A DNA stretch of 64,000 nucleotides. Origin: Trema orientale (Eukaryota; Streptophyta; Magnoliopsida; Rosales; Cannabaceae). The notes under the pieces were generated by a model. The model worked only from the letters and a program-made list of their open reading frames with translations. It made no database searches and was not told where the DNA came from. The position numbers were made by a program, and so were the translations under genes. The first letter of the stretch is position 1. The number at the start of each line of letters is the position of its first letter. This document shows, piece by piece, positions 34,391-46,374 of this stretch. The DNA is taken from the NCBI GenBank assembly GCA_002914845.1, contig JXTC01000103.1, positions 614,043 to 678,042 on the forward strand, given 5' to 3'.

Positions 34391-36752
34391 TTGTTTTTGT
34401 TCAAAACCTATTCTCCCTTAACCTATATATATATATATATATACCTATATCATCTTTGTTTAATACATTATATATATTATATATAGTTATTAGTCATAAG
34501 GGTATATAAATATTCAAAAAAAAAAAAAGAAAGGGTGACGGGAGAGTTAAAAAAAACGAAAAAAAAGTGAGTGACATATATATATATATTTAAAAAAAAC
34601 AAAAAAAAAAGAAAAAAAAAAACAAAACAAGGCCAAAAAAAAGAAAAAAAAAATGAGTAGTAACAGTTCTATTCAGCATTCTTACTCACAAGCATATCTT
34701 AATACGGAATGGTGGGACCATATTTGTAATCCATGGACTGAGCATTTCAAGGAAGCCTCCGCTTTAGTAGCTGCTGCAGACAATGATGGTAAGGTACTTC
34801 ACACTGCTACAACTGTTTCTAATGATACATGGATAATTGATTCTGGTACTACCGACCACATGACATTTGATTCAAAAAATTGTTCTTCTATTAGACACTC
34901 TTCACAGAAATTTGTTTCCACCGCTAATGGTACCTCAACCCCAATTGTTGGTGAAGGATCCTTATCTCTTAGTCCTTCTTTGAATCTAGACTCTGTATTA
35001 GTTGTTCCCTCACTTGATTATAACCTGTTGTCTGTCTCCCAACTAACCACAATCTTATCTTGTGTTGTGATTTTCTGGCCTGAGTTTTGTGTTTTTAAGG
35101 ATATCCACACAAGGCAAACGATTGGTATTGGTGTTCGGCGAGGTAAGCTGTATTATTTGGACTTAAAGCCAGCAACTTTGACTAAACTGCATCAAGTTTT
35201 GACAGTGAATAGTACTGAGGTAGAGAAAAGGAGATCCAAAATTTGGTTATATCATCGTCGACTTGGACATGCTTCATTTGGGTACTTGAAAAAGTTGTTT
35301 CCGAACTTATTTGTCAAATTGGATACTTCTAGTTTTCGATGTGATATTTGTGAATTAGCCAAAAGTCATCGTACTTCTTTTCCATTGATCTTGAATCCAA
35401 GTCCAATACCATTTATGGTATTACATACTGATGTCTGTGGTCCATCTAAAGTCACTACTTTGAGTGGATCACGGTGGTTCGTAACCTTTATTGATGACTG
35501 TACCAAGATGACATGGGCATGCTTGATGCAATCCAAAAGTGAGGTAAACATATTATTTCAGAAGTTCCATAACATGATACGTACTCAATACAACGGTCGT
35601 ATTCAAGTTCTCAGAAGTGATAATGGCGGCGAATACCAAAGTTCTGACCTACAACAATATTTGGAAACACATGGTATTATACATCAAACTACTTGTTCCA
35701 ATTCACCACAACAAAATGGAGTTGCTGAACGCAAAAATCATCACTTGTTAGAAGTAGTTCGTGCCTCACTAATCCAAGCTCATATGCCGCTATTATATTG
35801 GGGGGAAGCTCTTGCTTTTGCAGCATACTTGATTAATAGGATGCCCTCTAGTACTATCAAGTTTCAGACACCATTTCAAGCACTTACTAATGCAGTGGTA
35901 GCACCGACTGTCCCCAATTTACCACCACATGTATTCGGTTGTGTAGCATTTATACATCTCCACAGACACCAACGAGATAAGTTATCTCCTCGAGCACTGC
36001 GATGTGTCTTCTTAGGCTATGCCACTCATCAAAAAGGGTACAAGTGCTACCACCCTCCCACACGACGACTGTTTGTCACTATGGATGTCGTCTTTCATGA
36101 AGATACTATGTATTTTACCTCTAAATCTGGATTTCAGGGGGAGAATTACCATCACGAAATTCAGACTTTAGATTATCATGACACTCCTGAGATTGGGGAG
36201 CAGAATATAGGCACATTGGATTTAGGTGGAATAAACTTGGATCATGACAATAATGACACAATGGCCACTCAAGATACTTGTGATTTGGATCATGATAATA
36301 ATAATTTGGATCATGATAATAATGACATACAAGCTACTCAAGATATTGGTGATTTGGATCCCGTTGGTCCTTTTTTAGACCACAATGGCCATAACCAATT
36401 GACAGAAGAAATAGTTTCAACTCTTTCTGAATTGGAATCTGTCAATGACACACCAAACCAATCGTTTGCTGAGGATGTTCCTGAGCCCTCCAGAAAACAA
36501 TTACCACATCGTCAAACTAGAGGTATACCTAAATCCACATATGAGCCTGACCTATCTAGTACAGTAAAATATCCCATGAGCAATTATGTGTCTAACCATC
36601 GTTTGTCAAAGTCAAACATGTCATTTGTGAATCAATTATCTGTTGTATCTATTCCTAACAGTGTGCAGGAAGCCCTGACTGATCCTAGATGGAAAGCAGC
36701 TATGAATGAGGAAATGAAATCTCTTCAAAAAAATGAAACATGGGAACTCGTT

Positions 36753-37710
36753 NNNNNNNNNNNNNNNNNNNNNNNNNNNNNNNNNNNNNNNNNNNNNNNN
36801 NNNNNNNNNNNNNNNNNNNNNNNNNNNNNNNNNNNNNNNNNNNNNNNNNNNNNNNNNNNNNNNNNNNNNNNNNNNNNNNNNNNNNNNNNNNNNNNNNNNN
36901 NNNNNNNNNNNNNNNNNNNNNNNNNNNNNNNNNNNNNNNNNNNNNNNNNNNNNNNNNNNNNNNNNNNNNNNNNNNNNNNNNNNNNNNNNNNNNNNNNNNN
37001 NNNNNNNNNNNNNNNNNNNNNNNNNNNNNNNNNNNNNNNNNNNNNNNNNNNNNNNNNNNNNNNNNNNNNNNNNNNNNNNNNNNNNNNNNNNNNNNNNNNN
37101 NNNNNNNNNNNNNNNNNNNNNNNNNNNNNNNNNNNNNNNNNNNNNNNNNNNNNNNNNNNNNNNNNNNNNNNNNNNNNNNNNNNNNNNNNNNNNNNNNNNN
37201 NNNNNNNNNNNNNNNNNNNNNNNNNNNNNNNNNNNNNNNNNNNNNNNNNNNNNNNNNNNNNNNNNNNNNNNNNNNNNNNNNNNNNNNNNNNNNNNNNNNN
37301 NNNNNNNNNNNNNNNNNNNNNNNNNNNNNNNNNNNNNNNNNNNNNNNNNNNNNNNNNNNNNNNNNNNNNNNNNNNNNNNNNNNNNNNNNNNNNNNNNNNN
37401 NNNNNNNNNNNNNNNNNNNNNNNNNNNNNNNNNNNNNNNNNNNNNNNNNNNNNNNNNNNNNNNNNNNNNNNNNNNNNNNNNNNNNNNNNNNNNNNNNNNN
37501 NNNNNNNNNNNNNNNNNNNNNNNNNNNNNNNNNNNNNNNNNNNNNNNNNNNNNNNNNNNNNNNNNNNNNNNNNNNNNNNNNNNNNNNNNNNNNNNNNNNN
37601 NNNNNNNNNNNNNNNNNNNNNNNNNNNNNNNNNNNNNNNNNNNNNNNNNNNNNNNNNNNNNNNNNNNNNNNNNNNNNNNNNNNNNNNNNNNNNNNNNNNN
37701 NNNNNNNNNN
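36753..37710. other. assembly gap inside copia element 2
   Basis: 958 N. Most of the reverse transcriptase and RNase H of the element would fall here. Gap size may be only an estimate. Confidence 0.95.
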
Positions 37711-37767
37711 CAATATTTTTAGACAAGTTGGGCATGTGTGATATATATGCACCAACTTGAGGGGGAG

Positions 37768-37946
37768 TGTTAAAGTATTTTTTCCTTGTATTAAGGGATT
37801 TGTTTTCCCTTATTTTCTCCTTGTATTAAGGGAATTATTTTCCCTTGTTTCTAGGAGTATGTTTTAAGGGTGTGATGTCTATTTATACTGTATTCTGTCA
37901 AAGTTCTTTGATATGAATGAAAATGAGCATTTTATCAAATCTAATA
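37768..37946 (+). repeat. 3' LTR of copia element 2
   Basis: 179 bp, preceded by the purine tract GAGGGGGAG. It matches the 5' LTR at 173 of 179 positions by eye. Confidence 0.9.
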
Positions 37947-38779
37947 TGCAGGTCTCGTATATCTCCATCGAGATTCTTGTCTAAGGGTAGTACATCGGGA
38001 TTTGAAGACCAGCAATATCTTTTGGATGACAAGATGAACCCAAAGATATCAGATTTTGGATTGGCACGGATCTTTCAGGGGACATTAGATCTAGCAAATA
38101 CTCACAGGGTCGTTGGAACACTTATGCTTCTTTTATGTTATAAAACTCACTTTTTTTCTATTGTTTTCGCATAGTTTATTACCGTAGTTTTGAGTTGATG
38201 AAATTAAAGACTTCAGAACTTAGAGTTCAATTGGTTGATAATTACCCTTTATTTGTATATATGCATTTAGTAAATTTTGCTTTATACTCTGCCTCGGTTG
38301 AAGTTTAAGTCACTTGACCACACTTAACCACTTTTAAGGTTCTGGAGAAGTTAGAGAATGAACTATTATGCATAATAAAAGTAGCAAAGCTCTTTGCAGG
38401 ACCATGTTTTAGTTCCATTTTACTTTCTGGAAACAACAGATTCAATATTACCTCTGTCATAATTTGAGTAGAATAAGAACTACACTATATGGGGCCAATA
38501 AATATTATGTCATTAAAACAAAGTATCAGGTTTTGTTTCAGCCTTCTCCGATCAATCTTTCATGATAAAATTTCTATTAATAATGACTCATGTTTGTTTT
38601 GTTGTGCTTTTTTTTTTTTTGAAAAATAATAATAATGCAGAGGCTATATGTCTCCCGAGTACGCAATGGGTGGGATTTTCTCTGAGAAATCTGACGTCTT
38701 TTTATTGGAGATGGTCAGCGGTAGAAAAAACACTAGCTTCCATTACTATGACCAGCACCTAAGCCTTATTGCTCACAAA

Positions 38780-38816
38780 TTTTTTTTTTTTTTTTTTTTT
38801 TTTGGGGGGGGGGGGG
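38780..38816. repeat. T24/G13 homopolymer junction
   Basis: A run of 24 T followed directly by 13 G, inside an intron of the kinase pseudogene. Lengths may be affected by sequencing error. Confidence 0.8.
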
Positions 38817-39164
38817 TGTGGATTTCCGAAATTCTCTAACTGATGAATAATATATCAGGCATGGCATTTGTGGAATGAAAGCAGGGACTAGATTTACTGG
38901 ATCAAGCATTGGCTGACTCATCATCTTGTTCATTAGAAGTGATGAGATGCATACCTGTTGGGCTTCTTTGTGTGCAGGATCATGCCACAGATAGACCAAC
39001 CATGCCAGATGCAGTTTCAATGCTAAACAATGAAACAAATCGTCCTCAACCGAAACAACCTATTTTCACTTTCCAAAGCTCGTCTAGATCCCGATCTTCG
39101 ACCTCAAAATGAGAGTAAATGCTCTGTCAATGAAGCCACTATATCATTGATCCAAGGGAGATAA

Positions 39165-40096
39165 TTGATCAACCTAATGTGAATTACTCAGAGATCAGTC
39201 CTGTGTTTTGTATTAAATGAAAACGAGTAATATAGTCAAAGACAAATAGTAGTAGTAGGATTGCAGAAGAAAAAACTCAAAACTGTAACTGAGTTTGCTT
39301 CGTGTGATTTTTGGGCCTCGATTTCTCACTTAGTAATATAGACTGTAGGATTCAAAGGAAGGACAAGTTGAAAAAAAAAAAAAAAAACCGAGTATCTAGC
39401 TATTACTGAACCAACGGCATGTTTTTGGAGGTAAAATAGAATGATTTTTCTAACCCACTCACCGGTTCTATCTACCGGAATAAATCATATGGTTAACAAA
39501 TAATATGATAACTTATGAAATTCCTTGGAATACGTAGATGACTTTACAGCATTTCTCGGGTAAAACGAGTAATATTGTATCACCACATCAACTACCAACA
39601 TACATTTTGGTAGAAAACAGAGGAAATAGAAATAAATAGGTACATTTTCAAAGTCATCAATATTATATGGTAATCAAACTGAATAGCATTAACGAACAAA
39701 ACAAATTACAAGGGAGGGAAAAGGAATACCGAGAAACAATTTAAGTCCAAAAAATAAAATAAAATAAAATAAAACAAAGCAGAACCGTAAAATTCCACAT
39801 AGACAAAAACACATTGTTTTCCTTTTTCACACTTTTCATTCCTTCCTCGCTCTATTCTAAGGATTTTGGCTACACAACAAGTCTGCCACGTGTCAAACTT
39901 CAATGCTGAGATTCCAGCCAATGGAATTCGGCCACGCAAAGCACAAGGTAGACCCAACAACATGTGATCACCACCATCACTTTCTTTCCCAACTCAATTA
40001 ATTTGAACTTCTCCAAAAATATTTACAGAGGAAAAAAAAAATTACCTAATTAAAACCAACCAAGTTGAAAAAAAAAAACAATGGCATAGAAAATTT
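39165..40096. other. spacer between kinase pseudogene and calmodulin-like gene
   Basis: Convergent 3' flanks. Holds an (AAAAT)-type tract near 39752-39775 and the 3' UTR of the calmodulin-like gene (minus strand) near its right end. No further gene. Confidence 0.5.
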
Positions 40097-40756
40097 CTAA
40101 CTCAAGGCACTGAATCCACCACCCTTCATCATCTGCCTAAACTCCTTGTAATTGACCCTCCCATCACCGTCCACGTCAACCTTCATGATCATCTTCCTGC
40201 AATCCTCTACGGTCCTCCCTTGCTTAAGCCCCAAGGAAGCCAAAACCGACCTAAGCTCATCAACGGTGATGAACCCATCTCCATTCTGATCAAACACGTC
40301 GAAAGCCTCCTTCATGTCATCGTCCTCTGCTTCCCGGTCGTCCATGATCGAGCGGTAGAGCTCGCCAAACTCGTCCATGTCGACGCAGCCGTCGCCATTG
40401 GCGTCGATCTTTCCTATCATCTGACTCAGCTCCTTATCCGGGATAAAGATACCCAAATTCTCCAGCGAATCGTTCAGCTCCTTCTTCGTGATGCGGCCGT
40501 CCCCGTTCCGGTCGAACATCTGGAACACGCGCTTCAGCTCCGTCTGGTCCATTCTCGTGACGATCTCGCGCGTGGCGCGTGCGGAGGATGGAGATTGTAC
40601 GGACGGCTGTGGTTGTGGTTGTGGTGGTGGTGGTGTTTGGTGACGAGGGAACCAAGAACGGGGTAGGAATGGGATTAGCTTTTTGGGCGCCAAAGAGAGG
40701 AGGAACGAGCGGAGAATGTTGTATGTAACGAAAATTCTTAGCAAAATATTTCGCAT
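40097..40756 (-). CDS. calmodulin-like protein, four EF-hands, intronless
   Basis: Intact frame of 219 residues starting MRNILLRIF. Residues 1-30 are hydrophobic and basic ([15 protein letters not shown]), like the N-terminal anchor of Arabidopsis CML4/CML5, which places those proteins on endomembranes. Residues 41-60 are a Pro/Gln-rich linker. Four EF-hand loops follow at 82-93 ([12 protein letters not shown]), 118-129 ([12 protein letters not shown]), 156-167 ([12 protein letters not shown]) and 194-205 ([12 protein letters not shown]); all keep the calcium-ligand positions 1, 3, 5 and 12, so all four should bind calcium. The order and spacing match CML3/5/7-type proteins, though the length is slightly greater because of the linker. 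It is a calcium sensor with no enzymatic domain. The absence of introns is usual for this group. The coding part is GC-richer than its surroundings. Confidence 0.93.
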   Translation of the reverse strand: MRNILLRIFVTYNILRSFLLSLAPKKLIPFLPRSWFPRHQTPPPPQPQPQPSVQSPSSARATREIVTRMDQTELKRVFQMFDRNGDGRITKKELNDSLENLGIFIPDKELSQMIGKIDANGDGCVDMDEFGELYRSIMDDREAEDDDMKEAFDVFDQNGDGFITVDELRSVLASLGLKQGRTVEDCRKMIMKVDVDGDGRVNYKEFRQMMKGGGFSALS

Positions 40757-42394
40757 TGGATTGGAAGACTAGAGAGACTAAAGGGCTTTTTCTGGTTTGT
40801 TGTGTGGTGGGTGTTTGGTTACCGAGAATCTGTTGAGAAAATTTTGGAGAGAAAATTGTGGTGCTTCCTCTTTGAGAAAGAAAGTTTGGGAAAGGAATCG
40901 AAGTATAAATGGCAAAGTTTAGGGGGCCTTATTTAGAGCTCTCGTTACTCGTCTGGGACACCTTCACGCGTATTTGCGGTTGGAGGCCTTTAGTTTTGAT
41001 TTATTATTATAAACTAAAATTACAAAATTAACCTTGAGTTTTTATATATTTGCGCATCAAAATTTTGTGTTGTACGCAAAATTACAATCTAAACTCTTGA
41101 ATTTTTTGTTTTTTTTTTCTAATATGCTTGGTTGACACAACGTGTTAAAATTAGTCAGAAAAAAATATAATTCTTAAAGCTCCTATAAAAAAAGATTTGT
41201 CGTAATCATTTTTATCTTACCTAAACAAGCATTATTTAATTATTTTTTGCTCAGTTTTTAGGTTGCTATTAATTTCGTCAGAGTTTTTTCTTTTATATAT
41301 AGTGGATTAATTTGCATTTTTTAATCATTAATCTTGATCAGCTGGGTTGATTAAGTAGCTGGGTTGATTAAGTGAAATTCTAAAAAGAGAAAAAAAAATC
41401 GGATGCAAATTTGAATTATCATTTTTCATAAAAAAAAGTAAATAAAATTAAAATAAAGGGTTAAATATGTAATTTTGTCTTTAGTTATTATTACTAATAA
41501 TGCTGTGAGCATCTATTAATTAATTAAACGTTTTTAATTAATTTACACTTTCCCAAAACGCGTTGTTATAATTGATGTTTGGTGTACGTGGTCTTTGGTG
41601 ATTATTTATGACTTAGGAGTGTGACTTGCTCTTTTTTTTCTTTGATTTAAATAATGTGACCGTTGATAACGGATCCGGTCCATCTGGAATATGGAAAAGA
41701 GAAAAGGAAAAAGAAAAAGAAAAAGAAAAAGAGAGAGAGAGTCGTTGGGGACTAGAACTCGCCAAATGATTAGGCCGGCAGATTACGACCGTTGGATTCG
41801 TTTAACGGCTATTTTCGCGTAATTATTGGGTTTCTGACACGTGGCATTTCTTAAGGGGCAAAGCCAGAGGGTGGGTGTTTGGCCTTGTAATTGTATTATT
41901 CGCGTTTTAGTTTGTGGTTCCATTTCTTGGACGGCCTTGAAAGCCACACCGCTGTTTTCAATTAATAGACTTGGTAGATAAGAAGAAGGATTCTTTTCGT
42001 GTTGTTGGAGAAGATTTCTATAAATAAGTTGCTTAGTATTTTTTTTTTCTTTTTGGTCATTATGCTTAGTATCAAAGTGTGGACCACTAAAAAACAAAAC
42101 AAATTGTGGTGAGCGTGAGAGTACAAAAATATCACATCAATAATTTAATAAATCTTTTTATTATAATAATTTGGCTTAATCATAGTTTATATGTTTAACT
42201 CATTAAAAACAATAAAAAAACCAGAAATAGTCATAGTTAATTTCCCTATTAAAAAATAGTCATATTAATTTACCATTTGTCACATCAAGTTGTGCTCAAC
42301 ACTAGTGATTTCTTTTTTCTTTGCTAAACATACTCAGAGAAACGATGTTAACTTGTTCTCTAACTTTTTTGGTAGTTGATATAGCAAATTGACA
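40757..42394. other. 5' flank of the calmodulin-like gene and intergenic
   Basis: The first 150 bases are the likely 5' UTR and promoter of the minus-strand gene; a TAAATAA stretch near 40933 (minus strand) could serve as a weak TATA box. An (AAAAG)n/(GA)n purine microsatellite lies at 41698-41743. The rest is AT-rich with no gene recognised; a GC-richer stretch 41740-41960 has no domain I know. Confidence 0.4.
41698..41743. repeat. purine microsatellite
   Basis: AAAAAG units, four to five in a row, then (GA)n. All purines on the plus strand. Confidence 0.8.
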
Positions 42395-42900
42395 AGGGAT
42401 TTTTTATTATTTGTTCAGTTTATACTTAGTATTTTATTTATTATTAACATTGACCTTCAGATTTAGAATTTGTAACAAATTTATATACTCGGGTCAAACA
42501 CAAATTTTGACCATTATGTTTACCTAAATATCTTTAAAAATGCAAACATATAGTTTTTTAAAAAAATCACATTTAAAACACACATTAAATTGATAAACAA
42601 TTTTATAAATAATATTTAACTTTTGTAGGTTTTTCATTTTTTAAATTATTTTTTTAAATAATTGATCTTTTAGCTATTTATTTTAGTTATTTTTAAATTT
42701 ACATTAAGTATTAAAATATATAACTTTAAAACTTAAAAGAGTATTTTGATAAACTTAATAGTCAAAATTAGTGTTTGATAATTAGGTATAAAATTATTAT
42801 ATGTTTTAAATTTAGAAGTTAATATTTATAATAACTAAAATACAAGATATAAATTAAATAAACAGTCAAAACACAATGTATAAAAAATATAATTAACCCA
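42395..42900. mobile_element. inverted-repeat MITE, copy 2 of family C
   Basis: The left half (GACAAGGGATTTTTTATTAT, then AACATTGACC and TTGTAACAAATTTATA) recurs in reverse order and complement in the right half (TTAGTGTTTGATAATTAGG, AGAAGTTAATATT, ATGTATAAAAAATATAATTA). The same blocks occur at 14835-15101. About 505 bp, AT-rich, non-coding. Confidence 0.55.
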
Positions 42901-44342
42901 TTTCATGGTAATTTAGTAATATGAATGGAGAGGAAAAGAAGAACAAAAATACTAGTAAGTAATTTTATTTTTAACCAAGGTATTAACAATTTAAGGAATA
43001 GATATAAGTTTGTGATGATGCTTCAAACATTACTTTGGATGAATAATTGTTGTCATTAAGAAGTGATGTGACATAAACTAAAGAAATTATACATTAATAT
43101 TTAATTTGTTAAACTTTCATAACATGAAAAAGCCACACAAATTATAGACTAGTATATCTTCATTAAGAAAATAGTGTGGCCAAAACAGGCCTCATAATAC
43201 TTAGAAACGACTTTTTATTTTTCCTTTTGGTCACAGACAAATGGATGTTTGATGCTTTAGCTTGGGAAAGATTGACTCATGTTGTCCAATCCATGAACAC
43301 CACTAAGCCAAATTGGTCCAAGACAAAAGTAGAGGGGTCACACTATACAATTCATACTAGCTTGAAGTTCACAGCTGTTTCCACTTTGCCAGTTTAGTAC
43401 TTAAGAAAATACTTTAAAGCAAAGTATCTCCAGCTATTTCCTACTACCCCCAATTTGGACAACATTTTTCTCAGTACTAAAAAGTGCAGATCTTGTATTT
43501 AAAAAAGAAAAAAAAAAAGTGCAGATCTAAATGTAAATTTTGTACTAATGCAAAACCTAAGGAAACGGCTAGCGGTAGAACTAGAACTTGACTACATCAA
43601 GAGAAAAAGAAAGTTTATTGATGCCCCAAAATTGTAGAAAAAAGAAGATGAGATTTTTTTTTAGGAAAAATAATTTCATTAATAATAGAAAAAAGTACAT
43701 TACCCATCAAATGGCATTCAAATACAAAGCAAACATCCATAAGAAATAAATTAAAATCAATGGAAGAATTTTGCATCCTAAGATCCTCGCAAAATCGATT
43801 CGGAATAAGAGGACTCATATAGATCACTATTGTTATGTGTTTCAATAGATCTCTCTACTTCTGTTGGCTCATTAAAACCTCCACTCCATTGTTAGTGTTT
43901 CTCGCTTCGAACCCAAAAACTATTGAGGATAAATATCATTATCATTATCCATATAGATATGGAAGTTAACCACACTAAAATGACCAAAATATAAGATTCT
44001 TATAAAACCACCATAGGTATAGATCTAGGTGGACTAAATTTACAAAAATAAAGAAGAAACTCAAAACCACTACAGATCAAGATCTAAATGGACTAAAACT
44101 ACCATAGATTTAAATATGGGTGGAAATATATCTTCCAAAATGGAATGATTATTCAAAAACATAATGAAAAATAAAACGAAAAAATATGAAATTCCCCACT
44201 GGAAAGAAAGATGTAAAAGATCTCCCTCTTCAGCGAGTTAGAAGAAGAAGAGAGAACTCCCGCTGGTTAGAAGAAAAGAAAAAGAGAGAGAAAAAGGAAA
44301 GAAGAGAACTACGATGGTATGTATATATACTAGGATATGGTG
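42901..44342. other. intergenic, no gene recognised
   Basis: Short open frames on both strands without recognisable domains. A small direct repeat, AAAAAGTGCAGATCT, occurs twice near 43478 and 43514, separated by an A-rich tract. A purine-rich stretch lies near 44220-44310. Confidence 0.45.
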
Positions 44343-44877
44343 GCTCGTTTGGCATACAGAATTAGATTGGACTATTAAATGGGATTGAATTAGATTGAAT
44401 AGTACTATTTAGTACTATATTATGTTTGGTGCAACACAGGACTAGAACAAAATAAATATAACAACTTTTCTTAATTTAGTTCTAATTATGTTTTATTTAT
44501 AAATAAATAAATATTTACAAAACTAGAAAAGATATATTTAAATGATGATTATATAAAATAATATGATTTTAATTTATTTATGAAAAATAGGTATATAAAA
44601 AAAATAAATTTTTGTTAAAAAATAAAAATTAGAATTTAATTAATATTTATATATATTTATATTAATTAAAAAAATTTATTAAAGAAAGAAAAAAAAAAAG
44701 GTGTGTGCTGAGCTGGGACTAAATTAACCCAACCTCTAGTTGAGATAATTTAGTCCCACGAGAAGGGGACTAAAAAAGGGGGATAGACTCTTTTGTCCAA
44801 TCCCTCTTTAGGCCCAAACATAGGACTAGACAAAAGAGTCCAGTTCCACTCTTTAGTCCGAGCCAAATGGGTCCTAA
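44343..44877. mobile_element. MITE-like element, about 535 bp
   Basis: The left end GGCTCGTTTGGCATAC and the right end in reverse complement GGACCCATTTGGCTCGG are alike, and GGACTA/TAGTCC words occur in both halves in opposite orientation. The middle is very AT-rich. Ends of this style are common in plant MITEs. Target duplication is unclear (CTAGGATA against CTAAGAGA). Confidence 0.5.
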
Positions 44878-46374
44878 GAGAATAGAAATATTAGTGACAT
44901 TAGTAAAATCCATCATGCTCTACGTAATTTCCATATATAGACTAGCAGCTCGCAAATCATAATCATAAACTACTATAATTAGTTAGTCGAAACTCGGTAA
45001 TTATTTTGTAGAACTCATTATGTCAAAAGAATTTTAAACCATTTTCGAAAAAATAAAAATTTAAATGTTAGCAAATGAATAATACAATGGGATTTCTTAT
45101 AGTGCCCCAATACTATTTGACGTGGCAATCTATTACTGGATAATTATAATTATATTTTCGGTGAAAACTGTGTGAAACCAAATCTATTAATGCCAGCAAC
45201 GAATTATCATGTTAACTGGTATTAGACAACATTGATATATCGTAACATTGCTCTTTATCAAATTCACATTGATCCTCCAAAATTTGTCCACTTTTAAATG
45301 TCAAGTCTAAGAGTGAAGTACTGCCACTTGCCAGAAAGGGGAAAAAAAGGTGTGGATTTGCATTTGACTAAGCCTGACTATTGGATTAAATTCTTTTTTC
45401 TTTATTTCTTTTTTTGAATGAGATTAAATTCATTTTATATGTAAAGAGTGTCAGAATAATGTGTCCCTTTCTTTTTTTTTCTTTGGGAACAACAGGATAA
45501 TGTCTCTTTGTGCAACTTGTGAGTAGTAATTTCCCTATTAGAAAAATTGTTACATACACCACGGCTATGTTAAATATTTGCAATCATGCTAAACATAATA
45601 GGTTGACTCTGAGCTACTAATTAATTTTATTTTATTTTTTTGACTCCGAGCTACTAATTAATTAAGATGCTCCACTCATGAGGGACAAGTAAGACTATTG
45701 TATGACTATTTCATGACAACTGGCCATACAAGTAGGAAACACATCTGTATCCATATGTTTCTGAGCTGGCCTCTATCTCTCTCTCAAAACTAGAATAAAA
45801 CTGTATTAGATCTAGTCCTTTAATTACGCCTGAGCTAGCTCTACAAAAAGGGTGAATAGAAACTAGGCCAACTTTCAGGTTCCAGATTCGTGTTATAAGA
45901 GTTTCTTGGGTGAAAATTTTGGACCCAGGCGGCGACATCGTTCGTGTGAATTTTTAATTTTTTACTTGGAGAGTGGAGATTTGAAGATTCAAAAAATGTA
46001 GTTACTATTGGATTATATCTTCAACTATCTGTTCGCGTGAATTAATGTTGAGAAAATTATTACGTTAATTAATATTAACTTGTGAGAAATTTTGAGCAGA
46101 TAAGTTGTATACGAAATTAAGCTGATTTAAAAATATTTCTACGAGCTATAAAGCATTTTCCGTACTCAACAAACCGCAAAGATATTTCTTTTACATCGAC
46201 TTTTCCAACTGTTGGCACAAACACAATGTAAAATTAACAAAAATGTGAAATCAATACGTAACATTACCGGAACTCACTCAAAAGTGCAATTTAAATGGTA
46301 CTTACTTAAATACACATGATCTTCTTAGAGTATACTCGATGCGGGACTTTGGGCTTTGCACATTACTTCTAAAA
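44878..46374. other. intergenic, no gene recognised
   Basis: AT-rich. A tandem pair of GACTC-GAGCTACTAATTAATT near 45606 and 45642 is the only repeat noted. A minus-strand open frame at 45711-45938 has no recognisable domain. Confidence 0.45.

Larger units (their letters stand above)
33570..37946 (+). mobile_element. Ty1/copia element 2, inserted in the kinase exon
   Basis: LTRs of 179 bp (33570-33748, 37768-37946) have ends TG...TA. The element is flanked by TGCAG (33565-33569, 37947-37951), which lies inside the kinase coding exon. The primer site TGGTATCAGAGCC (33749-33761) abuts the LTR. A GC-rich leader follows (about 33950-34390). The open region from 34653 shows protease (WIIDSGTTDHM), GAG-pre-integrase (near 35240-35360), integrase core (about 35410-35790) and the start of the RT domain before an assembly gap. 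A typical gag is not recognised, so the element looks incomplete. The visible pol frame is open up to the gap; the gap prevents a full count of breaks. LTRs differ at 6 of 179 positions (about 3.4%), so about one to one and a half million years. It is the same lineage as element 3 at 59537. Confidence 0.9.
31330..39164 (+). pseudogene. S-domain receptor-like serine/threonine kinase, dead gene split by copia element 2
   Basis: Remnants in gene order are: S-locus glycoprotein region (31604-31720, GVLKFMHKEK then WKEPRNRCDVYGVCGPFGIC); an EGF/linker part with ICECLDGFVPKSY in another frame after a shift near 31720; PAN-like part (31865-32010, WCLNSCSC, GIGCLVW-type); transmembrane helix (about 32105-32160) ending at donor GTAAGT; kinase N-lobe (32560-32672, KLGQGGFG); exon with IAVKKL and [13 protein letters not shown] (32747-32955) containing an in-frame TAA; PLRRGQLDWVTRFNILQGVA (33509-33569); then, beyond the insertion, [19 protein letters not shown] and [13 protein letters not shown] (37950-38115, one base missing between them); [19 protein letters not shown] (38641) with about five codons lost after it; and the C-terminal exon (38860-39164) with further one-base shifts. 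The catalytic HRD and DFG motifs survive, but the gene cannot encode a kinase. The family consists of plasma-membrane receptors (G-type lectin S-RLKs). The B-lectin domain is not recognised upstream. Confidence 0.85.

Noticed and set aside
34039-34404. Overlapping Arg/Pro/Ser-rich open frames on both strands
   Set aside because: They lie in the GC-rich leader of copia element 2, where stop codons are rare by composition. No domain.
36700-37760. Several long open frames on both strands across 36753-37710
   Set aside because: They run through undetermined bases, so their length has no meaning.
40220-40666. Plus-strand open frame opposite the calmodulin-like gene
   Set aside because: Shadow of the EF-hand coding strand; the antisense peptide has no domain.
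45711-45938. 75-residue minus-strand open frame
   Set aside because: No domain, no promoter or splice signals, within the chance range for this AT content.
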